Shown: positions 34,006 to 44,232, counted from the first letter of the stretch. The stretch: 64,000 bases of DNA from DASUPK01 sp963848955 (GCA_963848955.1 CAWKFQ010000023.1:186001-250000), one strand, 5' to 3'. The notes: a model not told the origin generated them from the sequence alone. Numbers and translations: made by a program.

Positions 34006-34701
34006 ATGAACACAGGCTCACGAGTCAACAATGTCGTTCTCGTCCACGGCGGGTTCGTGGACGGTTCCGGCTGGCAGTCCGTCTACAACCTGTTGAAGGA
34101 GGACGGCTACAACGTCAGCATCGTCCAGAACCCGACCCTGTCGCTCGACGGCGACGCGAATGCCACCCGGCAGATCATCGACGCGCAGGATGGCCCGGTC
34201 GTCCTGGTCGGCCACTCCTATGGCGGAGCTGTGATCACCGCGGCAGGCAACAACGACAAGGTGGCCGCACTCGTCTACATCGCAGGGTTCGCGCCGGACA
34301 ACGGCGAGTCGGTCAACACGCTTATCGCAGACCCGCCGCCGGGCGCACCGGTGCCGCCGATCTTGCCACCCAAGGACGGCTTCCTGTTTCTGGACCGCGA
34401 GAAGTTCCACGCGTCCTTCGCCGGCGACCTGCCGGCAGAGGAGGCCGCGTTCATGGCCGACTCGCAGGTCCCGTGGGGTGTCGACGCCCTCGGCGGGCAG
34501 ATCACACAGGCCGCCTGGCGAACCAAGCCAAGCTGGTACCTGGTGACGACCGAAGACCGGATGATCCCCCCGCCGGCCCAGCGCACCATGTCCGAGCGGG
34601 CCGGTTCGACGGTGGTCGAGGCCGACGGCAGCCACGCCATCTACGTCTCGCAGCCGGCCGCTGTGGTGGCGCTCATCGAGCAGGCCGCTTCCGCTCAGTA
34701 A
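34006..34701 (+). CDS. Alpha/beta-hydrolase (small secondary-metabolism type)
   Basis: A 231-residue hydrolase without a large cap. HG is in VVLVHGGFVDGSGW, nucleophile Ser in LVGHSYGGAVITAAG, the acid probably in TTEDRMIPP and the His in EADGSHAIYVSQP. It resembles the short salicylate-esterase/hydroxynitrile-lyase-like hydrolases common in soil actinobacteria. ATG 34006 follows GGGAGGACG. It is the last intact gene before a transporter fragment and a copy of the dispersed repeat. Confidence 0.88.
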   Translation: MNTGSRVNNVVLVHGGFVDGSGWQSVYNLLKEDGYNVSIVQNPTLSLDGDANATRQIIDAQDGPVVLVGHSYGGAVITAAGNNDKVAALVYIAGFAPDNGESVNTLIADPPPGAPVPPILPPKDGFLFLDREKFHASFAGDLPAEEAAFMADSQVPWGVDALGGQITQAAWRTKPSWYLVTTEDRMIPPPAQRTMSERAGSTVVEADGSHAIYVSQPAAVVALIEQAASAQ

Positions 34702-34917
34702 CCCCGGCGCCTACTGGTAACGGAGGACGGGCCCGGCGCGGGCGGCATCTTGGTCTCGTCGCTCGCCGCGGCGCGACTCGCCAAGAAGCACCCACAGCGC
34801 ACGCTGATCATCGCGGGGTTCATCACCACGCTCGCCGGAACCGGCGTCCTCCTTGCCCTGGTGCTGCTGTCGACGTGTGCGCACCTGATGCCGGCCGACC
34901 ATGAGCCGGCCCGGTAG
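34702..34917 (+). pseudogene. Transporter fragment (MFS-like)
   Basis: An open frame without a start, in frame with the hydrolase above after its stop. It reads GAGGILVSSLAAARLAKKHP, QRTLIIAGFITTLAG and GVLLALVLLS, one cytoplasmic loop plus two helices as in a drug-export MFS protein, then ends at 34917. Both ends of the parent gene are missing. It sits between the hydrolase and the 45-bp remnant of the dispersed repeat, suggesting a deletion here. Confidence 0.5.
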
Positions 34918-34953
34918 GTCGTCGAAGCGGCCTCGCTTGCGACGCCGCGTGTC

Positions 34954-34998
34954 ACCACTGTGAGCCAAGACGGCGTGCCGATCCGCTCACGTCCTTAT
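34954..34998 (+). repeat. Dispersed repeat, 45-bp remnant (copy C)
   Basis: Starts ACCACTGTGAGCC and ends CACGTCCTTA; it matches the right-hand third of the full copies at 42.6, 45.2 and 59.4 kb. The left two-thirds are missing. It overlaps the last codon of the convergent P450 gene by 4 bp. Confidence 0.8.
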
Positions 34999-36293
34999 CC
35001 GCTCGCACCGCTGCTGACCTGCGGTCCGGGCGTCCACTCGGCGCGAAGGTGCTTGATGCCGTTGATGAAGCCCGAGCGCAGTCGGTCCGGCTCGCCGACC
35101 GCATGGATGTCCGGCATCCTGCGCAGGAGCTCGCGGAACATCACCGAGATCTCCCGCCGGGCCAGGTGGGCTCCGAGGCAGAAGTGGGGGCCCGGACCGC
35201 CGAACCCGATGTGATCGTTGGGCATCCGGCCGATGTCGAACGTGTGTGGGTCGTCGAAGACGGCCTCGTCGCGATTGCCCGACCAGTACCAGAGCACGAC
35301 CTTCTCGCCCTCCGCGAACTCATGCTCGCCCAACCGGGCTCCGTCGGTGGTGACGGTTCGCCGGAAGTGAATGACCGGCGAAGCCCAGCGAACGATCTCC
35401 TCGACGGCGGTGGTGGTCATGCCGTCGATGTCAGCCAGCCAGCGCGCCTTCTGGTCGGGATTCTCGGACAGCGTCGAGAGGCCGTGCGCGATGGCGTTGC
35501 GTGTGGTCTCGTTGCCCGCCGCCACCAGGAGGATGAAGAACGACGCCAACTCCTGCGGGGTCAGGTGCTCGCCGTCTACCTCGCTGGTGACCAGCGCGGT
35601 GACGAGATCGTTGCGAGGATCGTTCTGCCGGGCCTCGCCCAGCTCCTGCACCATCTGCGCCAACTCGGCGCCCGCGGTGAGGATGGTGCCCGTCACTGCC
35701 GCCGGGTCGTCGATGTCGTCGACGTATTCGGGATCGCTGAAGCCGAGGATGATGTTGGTGCGGTCGAAGATGAACTGCTCCTGGCTGCGGGGGATGCCCA
35801 TCATGTCGACGATGATCCGCAGGGGCAGGCGGGCGGCGACCTCGGTCACGAAGTCGCACTCGCCTTGCTCGATGATCTCGTCGACGATGCCGGCGGCCAC
35901 GCCTTCGACGTCCGCCCGCATGGTCTCGAGCTGCCGCGGCGTGAAACCACGGGACACGATGCGGCGCATCCGGCCATGACGGGGGTCGTCCATGTTGATC
36001 ATCGAGCCGAAGAACTCGAGGAACTCCGCCGGGAGGTCGGGGATGTTGGTGCCCTGGCCCGAGCAGAACAACTCGGGATGCCGGCTGACCTCGACGATGT
36101 CGGCGTAGCGGGTGACCGACCAGTAGGGCGTCTCGGGCACGCCGAGGTGTGGCAGTGCCTCCAGCATCATCGGCGCCAGCGGCCGTTCGGCCCGCAGCGC
36201 CGCGAACGCGGCCTCGCGCTCGTCCAGGGGCCGGGTCCACCAGTCCAGGTCGGAGAGGTCGATGGAGTCGACGTCGGGAGCCGTTGCGCTCAT
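34995..36293 (-). CDS. Cytochrome P450 (CYP125/CYP124-like)
   Basis: A 432-residue soluble class I P450. The I-helix oxygen-binding segment is VAAGNETTRNA, the ExxR motif is VEEIVRW, and the heme loop is FGGPGPHFCLGAHLA with the Cys ligand. The SGFINGIKHLR end and FRRTVTTD stretch recall the CYP125/CYP124/CYP142 group, which hydroxylates steroid or branched lipid side chains; the exact subfamily is inferred from memory. No ferredoxin partner lies next to it. Its stop abuts repeat copy C. Confidence 0.9.
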   Translation of the reverse strand: MSATAPDVDSIDLSDLDWWTRPLDEREAAFAALRAERPLAPMMLEALPHLGVPETPYWSVTRYADIVEVSRHPELFCSGQGTNIPDLPAEFLEFFGSMINMDDPRHGRMRRIVSRGFTPRQLETMRADVEGVAAGIVDEIIEQGECDFVTEVAARLPLRIIVDMMGIPRSQEQFIFDRTNIILGFSDPEYVDDIDDPAAVTGTILTAGAELAQMVQELGEARQNDPRNDLVTALVTSEVDGEHLTPQELASFFILLVAAGNETTRNAIAHGLSTLSENPDQKARWLADIDGMTTTAVEEIVRWASPVIHFRRTVTTDGARLGEHEFAEGEKVVLWYWSGNRDEAVFDDPHTFDIGRMPNDHIGFGGPGPHFCLGAHLARREISVMFRELLRRMPDIHAVGEPDRLRSGFINGIKHLRAEWTPGPQVSSGASG

Positions 36294-36352
36294 GCCGAAA
36301 CTCTAGGGCGGCACCGCGCCGCCCATCTCCTGGCGCGCTCGAGTACGCGACC

Positions 36353-37832
36353 TCAGGTCGATGCCAGCGCCGCCTCGACGGCCGCCATCGAGCGGTCGAC
36401 GTCTGCCTCTGTCGTCTGCCAATTGACCACGGAGATGCGCATCGCGGCACGGCCTCGCCAAGTGGTGCCACTCATCCAGCACTCACCCGATGCCTGCACC
36501 GCCTCGACGACCCGCAGCGTGATTTCGTCGTCCGCGGCAGGATCGGCGTCCCTGGTTCCCGAGCGGGCACGAAACCGCACGAGCACCTGGTCGAGGGTGA
36601 CGTCGTTGAGGATCTCCGCCCGGTCGATCCGGCCCAGCCGCTCGGCGAACTGGCGGGCGCGGGCACAACAGCCGTCCACCAGCTCGGCGACCCCCCTGCG
36701 ACCGAGGGACCGGAGCGCGGCGTAGACCGCGAACCCGCGCCCTCGCCGCGAGAACTCGGGATTCCAGTCGACCTGGTCGCGGGCGGCGGCGGAATCGTCG
36801 TCGGCATGTACGAGGTAGGCGGCGCGGACGCCCATTGCCCGCCGATGGGCATCGGAGTGTGCGCAGGCTACGAAGCCGGAGTCGTACGGCACGTTGAGCC
36901 ACTTGTGGAAGTCGGTGGCCCACGAGTCGGCCTGCTCGACCCCTGCCAACGCCCGGCGCAACGACGGACTGGCGGCCGCCCACAACCCGAAAGCGCCGTC
37001 CACGTGCACCCAGGCGCCGGCGGCGTGGGCGACGTCGCAGATCTCGGCCAGCGGATCGATGGCACCGGTGTTCACCTCGCCGGCCTGCGCGCACACGATG
37101 GTGGGCGTCGGATGGTCACCGGAGCGGTCGTCGAGCGCATCGGCGAGGGCATCGACGGAGAGCCGAGCGTCGGGCCCGGTGGGTATGACGACGGCGGCGT
37201 CGGTGCCGAGACCGAGGTACCGGAGCGCTCGGTCGATGGTGGCGTGCCGGAGGTCGCCGGTCACCACCCGGACCGCCGGAGCCTCTGACAGTCCACGCGC
37301 CTCGACGTCCCAGCCCCGCCGGGCGAGAACGGCGTGACGGGCCGCGGCCAAGGCGGTGAGGTTGGCCATCTGGCCCCCGGTGGCGAAGCCGAACGAGGCC
37401 GACAGCGGCAGACCCAACAGGTCGAGCACCCAGCGCCCGGCGACCTCTTCCACCACCGCCGCCGGCGGCCCGCACGCGTAGAGGGCGGCGTTCTGATCCC
37501 AGGTCGCGGCCAACCAGTCGGCCGCCAGGGCAGCCGGAAGGGCACCGCCGATCACGAAGCCGAAGTATCGAGGCGAGCCGGTGGCCACGAGGCCGGGGTC
37601 GGCGCCTTCGGCCAGCTCGTGTACCACCCTGGCTGGGTCGACGGGCTCGTCGCGGCAGGGGAACCGCCAGCGCCTTGCGCAGCTCGTCGACCGTGGCCTG
37701 TGCGGCCACCGGCCGGTCGGGCAAGCCCGCCAGGTAGTTCCTGGCATGGTCCACGGCGGCGTCGAGCGCGGCATCCCAGGCGCTGGAGACAGGGCGGCGT
37801 TGTTGGCCGACCTCCTCGGCATGATCGGTCAC
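36353..37832 (-). CDS. PLP-dependent group II decarboxylase, one frameshift
   Basis: About 492 aa after correction. ATG 37832 gives MTDHAEEVGQQRRPVSSAWD and QATVDELRKALAVPLP; near 37655 the frame changes and continues DEPVDPARVVHELAEGADPG, SPRYFGFVIGGALPAALAAD. The PLP lysine is in WATDFHKWLNVPYDSG, the cofactor-binding HVDGAFGLW precedes it, and GFATGGQMANLTAL is the phosphate-binding region. The fold family includes aromatic-L-amino-acid and glutamate decarboxylases; the substrate is uncertain. Confidence 0.87.
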
Positions 37833-37888
37833 CCGGACGAGTCTGGCGCGAGACCGTGACTGTCACACCCCCCGCATAAGGTCCGGTC

Positions 37889-38398
37889 ATGGCCACGTGG
37901 ACAGAGTTCACCGAGGAAGCACCGGAGATCGCCGAGGTCGCCGAGCGGCGATTGGTGGCGACGGGGCTGATGATGCTTGCGACCTTGCGGCGCGACGGGT
38001 TCCCGCGGATCAGCCCCGTGGAGCCGGTCCTCGCCGGCGATCGGCTCGTGCTGCACGACGGCAAGCTGTGGCTGGGGATGATGGTCGACTCCACCAAGTC
38101 GCGCGACCTCCGGCGCGACGGCCGGTGCGGTCTGCACACCGCCACGGCCGACAAGCAGGTGAGCCAGGGCGACGTGAAGATGTGGGGCATCGCCGCCGCC
38201 GTGACCGATCACGACACATTGGCCCGGTTCTCCGACGACATCTTCGAATCGGTGGGCTTCCGCTTCGAGGTCGGATCGTTCGACGCATTCGACATCGACC
38301 TGTTGGGCGCCTCGTCGGTTTCGGTGGCCGACGACGTGATGTACGTCAAGACCTGGAAACCCGGGAAGGGGGTCACCGTGAGCGAGAAACGCGACTGA
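37889..38398 (+). CDS. Pyridoxamine 5'-phosphate oxidase-like (split-barrel) protein
   Basis: A 169-residue FMN-binding split-barrel protein: LMMLATLRRDGFPRISPVEP, then LWLGMMVDSTKSRDLRRDGR, and WGIAAAVTD. Proteins like this include F420- or FMN-dependent reductases and heme-degrading enzymes, so the reaction is not assigned. It starts 56 bp from the divergent PLP decarboxylase gene; a functional link through vitamin B6 chemistry would be only a guess. Confidence 0.82.
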   Translation: MATWTEFTEEAPEIAEVAERRLVATGLMMLATLRRDGFPRISPVEPVLAGDRLVLHDGKLWLGMMVDSTKSRDLRRDGRCGLHTATADKQVSQGDVKMWGIAAAVTDHDTLARFSDDIFESVGFRFEVGSFDAFDIDLLGASSVSVADDVMYVKTWKPGKGVTVSEKRD

Positions 38399-38425
38399 AC
38401 ACCTCAGGGGGCCGGCGAGCCGACG

Positions 38426-39250
38426 TCAGCGCGGGCGTGGGGAGCGCAGCAGCACCTCTTGGCTGACCGTTGCCAGGTGGGCGCCGTCCGCGGTGAACAC
38501 GTGACCGACGCTTACACCGCGGGAGCTCATCAGTCCGTGACTGGTGGCGGCGTGCACGTGCCAGTCGTCGACGTCCACCGCGCGGTGGAACCAGATGGCG
38601 TGGTCGAGGCTCGCCGAGAAGAACTGCCGTTCCGGTGGGACATGGCGGTCCCAACCGGGCATCAGCGAAACCACGGCCTCGGTCGGGAAGTCGTCGGAGA
38701 TGTAGGCAAGCGCGCAGGCCTGTAGCGCCGGGTCGTCACCGATCGGCTTGGCCAGCCGTGCCCACGCTCGCACCTCACCCCGTCGTCGCGGCGCCACCCG
38801 TCGCTCGAAGATGTCGCTCCAGCTGTCATCGCTCAGCTCAGCCGGCCGTGCCAATTCCGGCATGGCCGCGGTCTGCACCACCGGACCGGGTTCGTCGACC
38901 TGGTACGACGCCGCCAGGTTGAGGATCACACCCACCGATTGGCGCGCCGTCACCCGGCGGGTGCAAAAGGTCCGGCCGTTGCGCACGCGGTCGGCCTCGA
39001 AGCGGATCGGTTCGGTGTCGTCGCCGGATCGGATGAAGTAGGCGTGCAGGGAGTGCACGCGGTAGTCGGGGTCGACCGTGAACGTCGCGGCCCGCAGCGC
39101 CTGGGCGACGATCTGGCCGCCGTAGAGCCCGCCCCACGGGTAGCGCGGTCCCGCTCCCACCCACACGTCGGTGCCGTGAGGTTCGAGGGCCATCATCGTC
39201 ACGAAGTCCACCGCGGCAGAGTCTCGGCGCTGGCGTGCCGGGGGTGCCAA
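38426..39250 (-). CDS. tesB: Acyl-CoA thioesterase II (TesB-like)
   Basis: A 274-residue double-hotdog thioesterase hydrolysing acyl-CoA. N-terminal hotdog: GGLYGGQIVAQALRAA, VHSLHAYFIRSGD, RNGRTFCTRRVTARQ. C-terminal hotdog: ASLDHAIWFHRAVDVDDWHV with catalytic Asp, SHGLMSSRGVSVGHVFTADG and LATVSQEVL. The length is standard. It is divergent from lgt, with 92 bp between. Confidence 0.92.
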   Translation of the reverse strand: MAPPARQRRDSAAVDFVTMMALEPHGTDVWVGAGPRYPWGGLYGGQIVAQALRAATFTVDPDYRVHSLHAYFIRSGDDTEPIRFEADRVRNGRTFCTRRVTARQSVGVILNLAASYQVDEPGPVVQTAAMPELARPAELSDDSWSDIFERRVAPRRRGEVRAWARLAKPIGDDPALQACALAYISDDFPTEAVVSLMPGWDRHVPPERQFFSASLDHAIWFHRAVDVDDWHVHAATSHGLMSSRGVSVGHVFTADGAHLATVSQEVLLRSPRPR

Positions 39251-39342
39251 CCGCTCCGCTCACGACCAGCGGACGAATGCGAGGCCATCCGACGCAGCCG
39301 CGAGCGGCACGGACCCCGTCCCGCGCGCTACACCTTCGGGCC

Positions 39343-40952
39343 GTGCCGACGGTGTTCCCGATCCTCGCCTTCATCCCCAGCCCGAGCGACAACGCCATCA
39401 AGATCGGCGGGCTGGAGCTGCGTGCCTACGGCCTCGCCATCGCCCTGGGTGTCATCGCTGCGGTATGGATTGCCCGCCGCAGATGGGCGGCCCGGGGTGG
39501 CGATCCCGACGACATCAGCCGGATCGCTCTGTGGGCGGTCCTCGCCGGCCTCATCGGCGCTCGGCTCTACCACGTGCTCACCGACCTCGACCGGTTCGAG
39601 GGCCGCTGGCAGCATGCGTTCGCCGTGTGGGAGGGCGGTCTCGGCATCCCCGGGGGACTGATCGCGGGCGTCGGGACCGGCGCCTTCATCGCCCACCGTC
39701 GCGGCCTGCCCGTGGCGCAGCTGCTCGACGTCGTCGCCCCGGCCCTGCCTGTCGCCCAGGCGATAGGGCGACTCGGCAACTGGTTCAACCAGGAGCTGTT
39801 CGGTCGGCCCACCGATCTGCCATGGGGACTGGAGATCGACCCGGAGCACCGGCCCGCGGGTTACCTCGACGTGGCCACATTCCATCCCACGTTCCTGTAC
39901 GAAGCGCTGTGGAACCTGGCGCTCGCCGGTGGTCTCGTGTTGTGGGAGCGGCGCCACCCGGGGGCTCGGCCCGGTCGCTTGTTCGCGCTCTACGTCGCGG
40001 GCTACGCCGTGGGACGAACCTGGGTCGAGGCGCTCCGGATCGACCCGGCTGCGCACCTGTTCGGCGTGCGCTGGAACATATGGATGAGCGCCATTGCGTT
40101 CTTCGCGGCCGTCGGTTGGCTGGTCTTCGACTCGTGGCGGGCTCGCAGGAAAGCCGTGGAGGAGCCCGGTGTGGCGGCCACGGCCGCCGATCAGGTCGAC
40201 CCTGACACGGCCGTCACCGACACTGCCGACACCGCCGACGCCGAGCAGCCCACCGCCGCCGAGACAGCCGAAGCCGCCGAGCAGCCCGAGATGGCCGAGC
40301 CAGCCGACGAAGAACCCGACACCAGCGAGACAGCCGACACAGCGAGACAGCCGAAGCCGCCGAGCAGCCCGAGATGGCCGAGCCAGCCGACGAAGAACCC
40401 GACACCAGCGAGACAGCCGAAGCCGCCGAGCAGCCCGAGGTGGCCGAGCCAACCGACGAAGAACCCGACACCAGCGAGACAGCCGAAGCCGCCGAGCAGC
40501 CCGAGGTGGCCGAGCCAGCCGACGAAGAACCCGACACCAGCGAGACAGCCGAAGCCGCCGAGCAGCCCGAGGTGGCCGAGCCAGCCGACGAAGAACCCGA
40601 CACCAGCGAGCAGCAGCCGAGCAGCCCGGTGCCGAGCAACCCGAGACGAGCCGAGCCGATACAGCCGACGAGGCGCAAGCCCGACGCCAGCGAGACAGCC
40701 GACACCACCATCGACACCGCCGGCGCGGCGGACCAACCTGCGAGCCCGGCCAGCGACGATCCGGGGACCGACAAGGCCACCGACGACCAGCTGGTCGCGG
40801 CCAACCCGGGACCCGACGACGCCACCACGGCCGATCGGGAATCCGACGGCGCTACCACGGACGACCCGGAAGCCGGCCAACCCACGGAGCCAGGCCCACT
40901 CTCCGGCACCGAGGCCCGCGCCGAGACGGCCGACGAGGAGGCTGCGACCTAG
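39343..40952 (+). CDS. lgt: Prolipoprotein diacylglyceryl transferase with long acidic repeat tail, frame switch in the repeats
   Basis: Lgt transfers diacylglycerol to the lipobox cysteine of prolipoproteins in the inner membrane. GTG 39343 opens a seven-helix protein with LRAYGLAIALGV, LGIPGGLIAGVG, the signature IGRLGNWFNQELFG, PTFLYEALWNL and YAVGRTWVEALRID. The enzyme ends near residue 275. A long tail follows, with 22-residue repeats (ETAEAAEQPEMAEPADEEPD, TS). A 17-bp repeat remnant shifts the frame at about 40,340; in the shifted frame the acidic tail runs on to a stop at 40952. Unshifted, the frame runs to 41502 as an unlikely basic, Pro-rich tail over the ligase start. Confidence 0.9.
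40261..40607 (+). repeat. 66-bp tandem repeat in the lgt tail, five units plus a 17-bp remnant
   Basis: Full units begin GAGACAGCCGAAGCC at 40261, 40344, 40410, 40476 and 40542; differences are single bases. Between the first and second lies GAGACAGCCGACACAGC (40327-40343), a 17-bp remnant. Full units are multiples of three and keep frame; the remnant does not. Confidence 0.9.
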
Positions 40953-41028
40953 TGGGCGCTCGCTAGCCGCAGCGCCGCGTGCGGCACAGCCTCTCGGCGC
41001 TGGAGCCGGCATGCGCCAGGATGGCGGC

Positions 41029-42604
41029 GTGCGCTTCGCCGATGTCGTCGCCACCACGGCCGAGGTCACCGCCACGCGCGGCACGCTCCCGCAAGGTGGC
41101 GGCCCTCGCCGACCTGTTCGCCCGCCTCGCCCCGGCCGAGGTACCGATCGTGGTGGCCATCCTGACGGGCGCTCCTCGACAGGGCCGGATCGGCATCGGC
41201 TGGCGCACCGTCGCCGCCCTCGAGGTGCCACCCTCAACCCAGCCCCAGCTCGAGGTCGCCGACATCGACGCCACGCTCGACCGGCTCGACTCCCTTCGCG
41301 GCGCCGGATCCCAAGCCGCCCGGGCCGCCGAGCTCCGCTCGCTGCTCGGGCGGGCCACCGAGGCCGAGCAGGACCTGCTCCGCCGGCTGCTCGTGGGCGA
41401 GCTGCGCCACGGGGCATTGGAAGGCCTGGTCACCGACGCGCTGGCCAAGGCGTCCGGCGTGTCGCTGTCCACGATGCGACGCGCGGCGATGCTGGCCGGT
41501 GACCTGCCCGCCGTGGCCAGCATCGCGCTGACCGAAGGCGAGGCCGGCCTCGACGCCATCGGGCTGACGCTGCTCCGCCCGGTCCAGCCGATGCTGGCCC
41601 AGACCGCCGGCGACGTGACCGAGGCGTTGACCCTGGCAACCGCGGGCAACGGCGGGGACGCCGGCCCGATCCACGAGGCTTCCGTCGAGTGGAAGCTCGA
41701 CGGCGCCCGCATCCAGGTCCACCGCGTCGGCCAGGAGGTCCGGATCTACACCCGCAACCTCAACGATGTGACCGCGCGCCTGCCCGGCATCGTCGACCTG
41801 GCCCGATCGCTGCCGGCGGAGAGCTTCCTGCTCGACGGCGAGGCCATCGGCGTCGGCGAGGACGAGCTCCCCCAGGTGTTCCAGGACACCATGAGCCAGT
41901 TCGGCCGCCAGGACGAGGGAGCCGGCGCCGGTCTGGCCTCCCGGTTCTTCGACATCCTCCACCTCGACGGCGAGGACCTCATCGACCGGCCGCTCCGCGA
42001 CCGGCTGGCGGCCCTGGAGAACCTGGCCGGACCATGGCGGATCCCCGGCATCATCACCGCCGATCCTGCCGAGGCCCAACGGGTGCTCGACGAGGCCCTC
42101 GCCGCGGGGCACGAGGGCGTGATGGTCAAGGATGCCGACTCCCCCTACGAGGCCGGGCGCCGCGGCGGAGCGTGGCGCAAGGTCAAGCCGGTCCATACCC
42201 TCGACCTCGTCGTCCTCGCCGTCGAGTGGGGCAGCGGCCGGCGGCACGGCTGGCTCTCCAACCTGCACCTGGGCGCCCGCGATCCCGAAGCCCCGGGCGA
42301 ATTCGTCATGGTTGGCAAGACGTTCAAGGGCCTCACCGACGAGCTGCTGACCTGGCAGACCGAGCAGTTCCTCGAGCTCGAGACCCACCGGACCGACCAC
42401 GTCGTGTTCGTCCGGCCCGAGCTGGTGGTCGAGATCGCGCTCGACGGGGTGCAGTCCTCGACCCGCTACGCCGGGGGTGTCGCCCTGCGGTTCGCCCGGG
42501 TGCGGCGCTACCGGGCCGACAAGTCGCCGGCCGAGGCGGACACGATCGACGCCGTCCGCGCGATGCTCCCGGGCCGCAAGGCTCAATCCCTGCCCGACGG
42601 CTAA
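41029..42604 (+). CDS. ATP-dependent DNA ligase (archaeal/LigB-like), one frameshift
   Basis: About 524 aa. GTG 41029 gives VRFADVVATTAEVTATR; near 41080 an extra G shifts the frame, which resumes ARSRKVAALADLFARLAP. The N-terminal helical domain is followed by the nucleotidyltransferase core: motif I EWKLDGARIQVHR with the adenylated Lys, motif III FFDILHLDG, motif IV GHEGVMVKD and motif V WRKVKP; a C-terminal OB domain follows. Such ligases usually act in repair beside the NAD-dependent LigA. The stop codon TAA is the first three bases of repeat copy A. Confidence 0.9.
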
Positions 42605-42737
42605 GGAGCCGAGCGGATAGGGCGGTTCGTGCAGCCCACGTGTGGAGTTTGGCGGTCGACCCCAGCTCAACAGCTCGGCTCCCCGGCAGCGCTGACCACT
42701 GTGAGCCAAGACGGCGTGCCTATCCGCTCACGTCCTA
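42602..42737 (+). repeat. Dispersed ~137-bp repeat, copy A
   Basis: Full-length copy. The left end TAAGGAGCCGAGCGGATAGG and the reverse complement of the right end, TAGGACGTGAGCGGATAGGC, form imperfect terminal inverted repeats. The element supplies the ligase TAA stop codon. Inside, CCAGCTCAACAGCTCGG makes a minor hairpin. It shows no coding capacity. Confidence 0.85.
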
Positions 42738-42795
42738 AGCCGCGCGCCATCGGCCAGACTGGCCGATATCACGGGGCACGAGCGAGGGGCTGGCG

Positions 42796-43956
42796 ATGGC
42801 ACATGAGGTGCGCGGGGTGATAGCCCGGGGCAAGGGCGAGCGGGTCGAGCTGACCACCGTGGTGGTACCCGACCCGGGGCCGGGCGAGGCGCTGGTCGCA
42901 GTCCAGGCGTGCGGCGTCTGCCACACCGACCTGCACTACCGCGAAGGCGGCATCAACGACGAATTCCCCTTCCTGCTCGGCCACGAGGCGGCGGGTCTGG
43001 TCGAAGCCGTCGGCGACGGGGTCAGCGACGTGGCCCCGGGCGACTTCGTGGTCCTCAACTGGCGAGCGGTGTGCGGCCAATGCCGCGCCTGCCGCAAGGG
43101 CACGCCACACCTCTGCTTCGCAACCCACAATGCGACCCAGAAGATGACGCTCGCCGACGGCACGACCCTGTCGCCGGCGCTGGGCATCGGTGCCTTCGCC
43201 GACAAGACCCTGGTGGCCGCGGGGCAGTGCACGCCCGTCGACCCGGCGGTACCGCCTGCGGTGGCAGGGCTCCTCGGATGCGGCGTGATGGCCGGACTGG
43301 GCGCCGCCATGCTCACCGGGAACGTCCAGCGCGGCGACTCGGTGGCCGTCTTCGGCTGCGGCGGCGTCGGCGACGCCGCCATCGCCGGGGCCAAGCTGGC
43401 GGGCGCCACCACGATCGTGGCCGTCGACCTCGACGAGCGGAAGCTGGAGTGGGCCCGGGGCTTCGGCGCCACGCACACCGTGAACTCAGCGCGCGTCGAT
43501 CCCGTCGAGGCCGTGCGCGAGGCGACCGGCGGCTTCGGCGCCGATGTGTGCATCGAGGCAGTCGGCAACCCCACCGTGTTGGAGCAGGCGTTCTACGCCC
43601 GTGACCTGGCGGGGACAGTGGTACAGGTGGGGGTGCCCACGCCCGACATGCGCTTTCCGGACATCCCGATGATCGAGTTCTTCGGACGTGGCGGTGCGCT
43701 CAAGCCCAGCTGGTACGGCGACTGCCTGCCCTCGCGGGACTTCCCGCTCCTCGTCGACCTCCACCTACAGGGACGGCTGCCCCTCGACGCCTTCGTGAGC
43801 GAGACCATCGGCCTCGGCGGGGTCGAGGACGCCTTCCACAGGATGGAGCGGGGCGAGGTGCTGCGCAGCGTCGTCCTGCTGGACGACGCCGAGGCCGCCG
43901 CGGCCGACGCCGCCGCAGTCGAGGCCGTCACGCCAGGCGAGCCTGGCGCACCGTGA
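42796..43956 (+). CDS. Zinc-dependent alcohol dehydrogenase, S-(hydroxymethyl)mycothiol dehydrogenase type
   Basis: A 386-residue medium-chain dehydrogenase. Catalytic zinc: Cys in QACGVCHTDLHY and His in LLGHEAAG. Structural zinc: CGQCRACRKGTPHLC, four Cys. Rossmann motif: VFGCGGVGDAAIAGA; NAD specificity fits AVDLDERK. The SPALGIGAFADKT and WYGDCLPSRDFP stretches recall the mycothiol-dependent formaldehyde dehydrogenase group of actinobacteria. The C-terminal ~20 residues are an Ala-rich extension. Confidence 0.88.
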   Translation: MAHEVRGVIARGKGERVELTTVVVPDPGPGEALVAVQACGVCHTDLHYREGGINDEFPFLLGHEAAGLVEAVGDGVSDVAPGDFVVLNWRAVCGQCRACRKGTPHLCFATHNATQKMTLADGTTLSPALGIGAFADKTLVAAGQCTPVDPAVPPAVAGLLGCGVMAGLGAAMLTGNVQRGDSVAVFGCGGVGDAAIAGAKLAGATTIVAVDLDERKLEWARGFGATHTVNSARVDPVEAVREATGGFGADVCIEAVGNPTVLEQAFYARDLAGTVVQVGVPTPDMRFPDIPMIEFFGRGGALKPSWYGDCLPSRDFPLLVDLHLQGRLPLDAFVSETIGLGGVEDAFHRMERGEVLRSVVLLDDAEAAAADAAAVEAVTPGEPGAP

Positions 43957-44232
43957 TCACGCCCAGTCTGACGAGAGGTCCCGCTTCAGGGATTCGGTGA
44001 AGCCGGTCAGGGCGCCCAGCAGCTCCTCGGAGCTGAACGGCGCACCGGCGTTGCGCACGCCCCAGACGACGTCGCCATCGACGTCGCGGGACTTCACCAG
44101 CATCCACACCGAGATCGGCTCGTCGCCCTCCACCAGCGGCTCGTCGGTGGTGGCTGCGATCAGGTCGGCGATCTGCTGCGGGGTGCTGCCCGTCCTGCCG
44201 TTGCTGCCGTCCGGCTGATCAGTGTCGCTCAT
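43957..44232 (-). CDS. Small conserved hypothetical protein
   Basis: A 91-residue acidic protein from ATG 44232: MSDTDQPDGSNGRTGSTPQQ, then DEPISVWMLVKSRDVDGDVV and VRNAGAPFSSEELLGALTGF, ending KRDLSSDWA. The N-terminus looks disordered, the rest compact. It abuts the convergent dehydrogenase stop. Not recognised. Confidence 0.65.
   Translation of the reverse strand: MSDTDQPDGSNGRTGSTPQQIADLIAATTDEPLVEGDEPISVWMLVKSRDVDGDVVWGVRNAGAPFSSEELLGALTGFTESLKRDLSSDWA

Noticed and set aside
40261..40607. CRISPR array or non-coding satellite
   Set aside because: The units are contiguous, lack spacers and keep a coding frame in full units.
40979..41502. Reading lgt as a 720-residue protein to 41502
   Set aside because: After the 17-bp remnant the frame gives monotonous Pro/Arg/Ser repeats and runs across the ligase N-terminus; the alternative frame gives a sensible acidic tail and stop at 40952.
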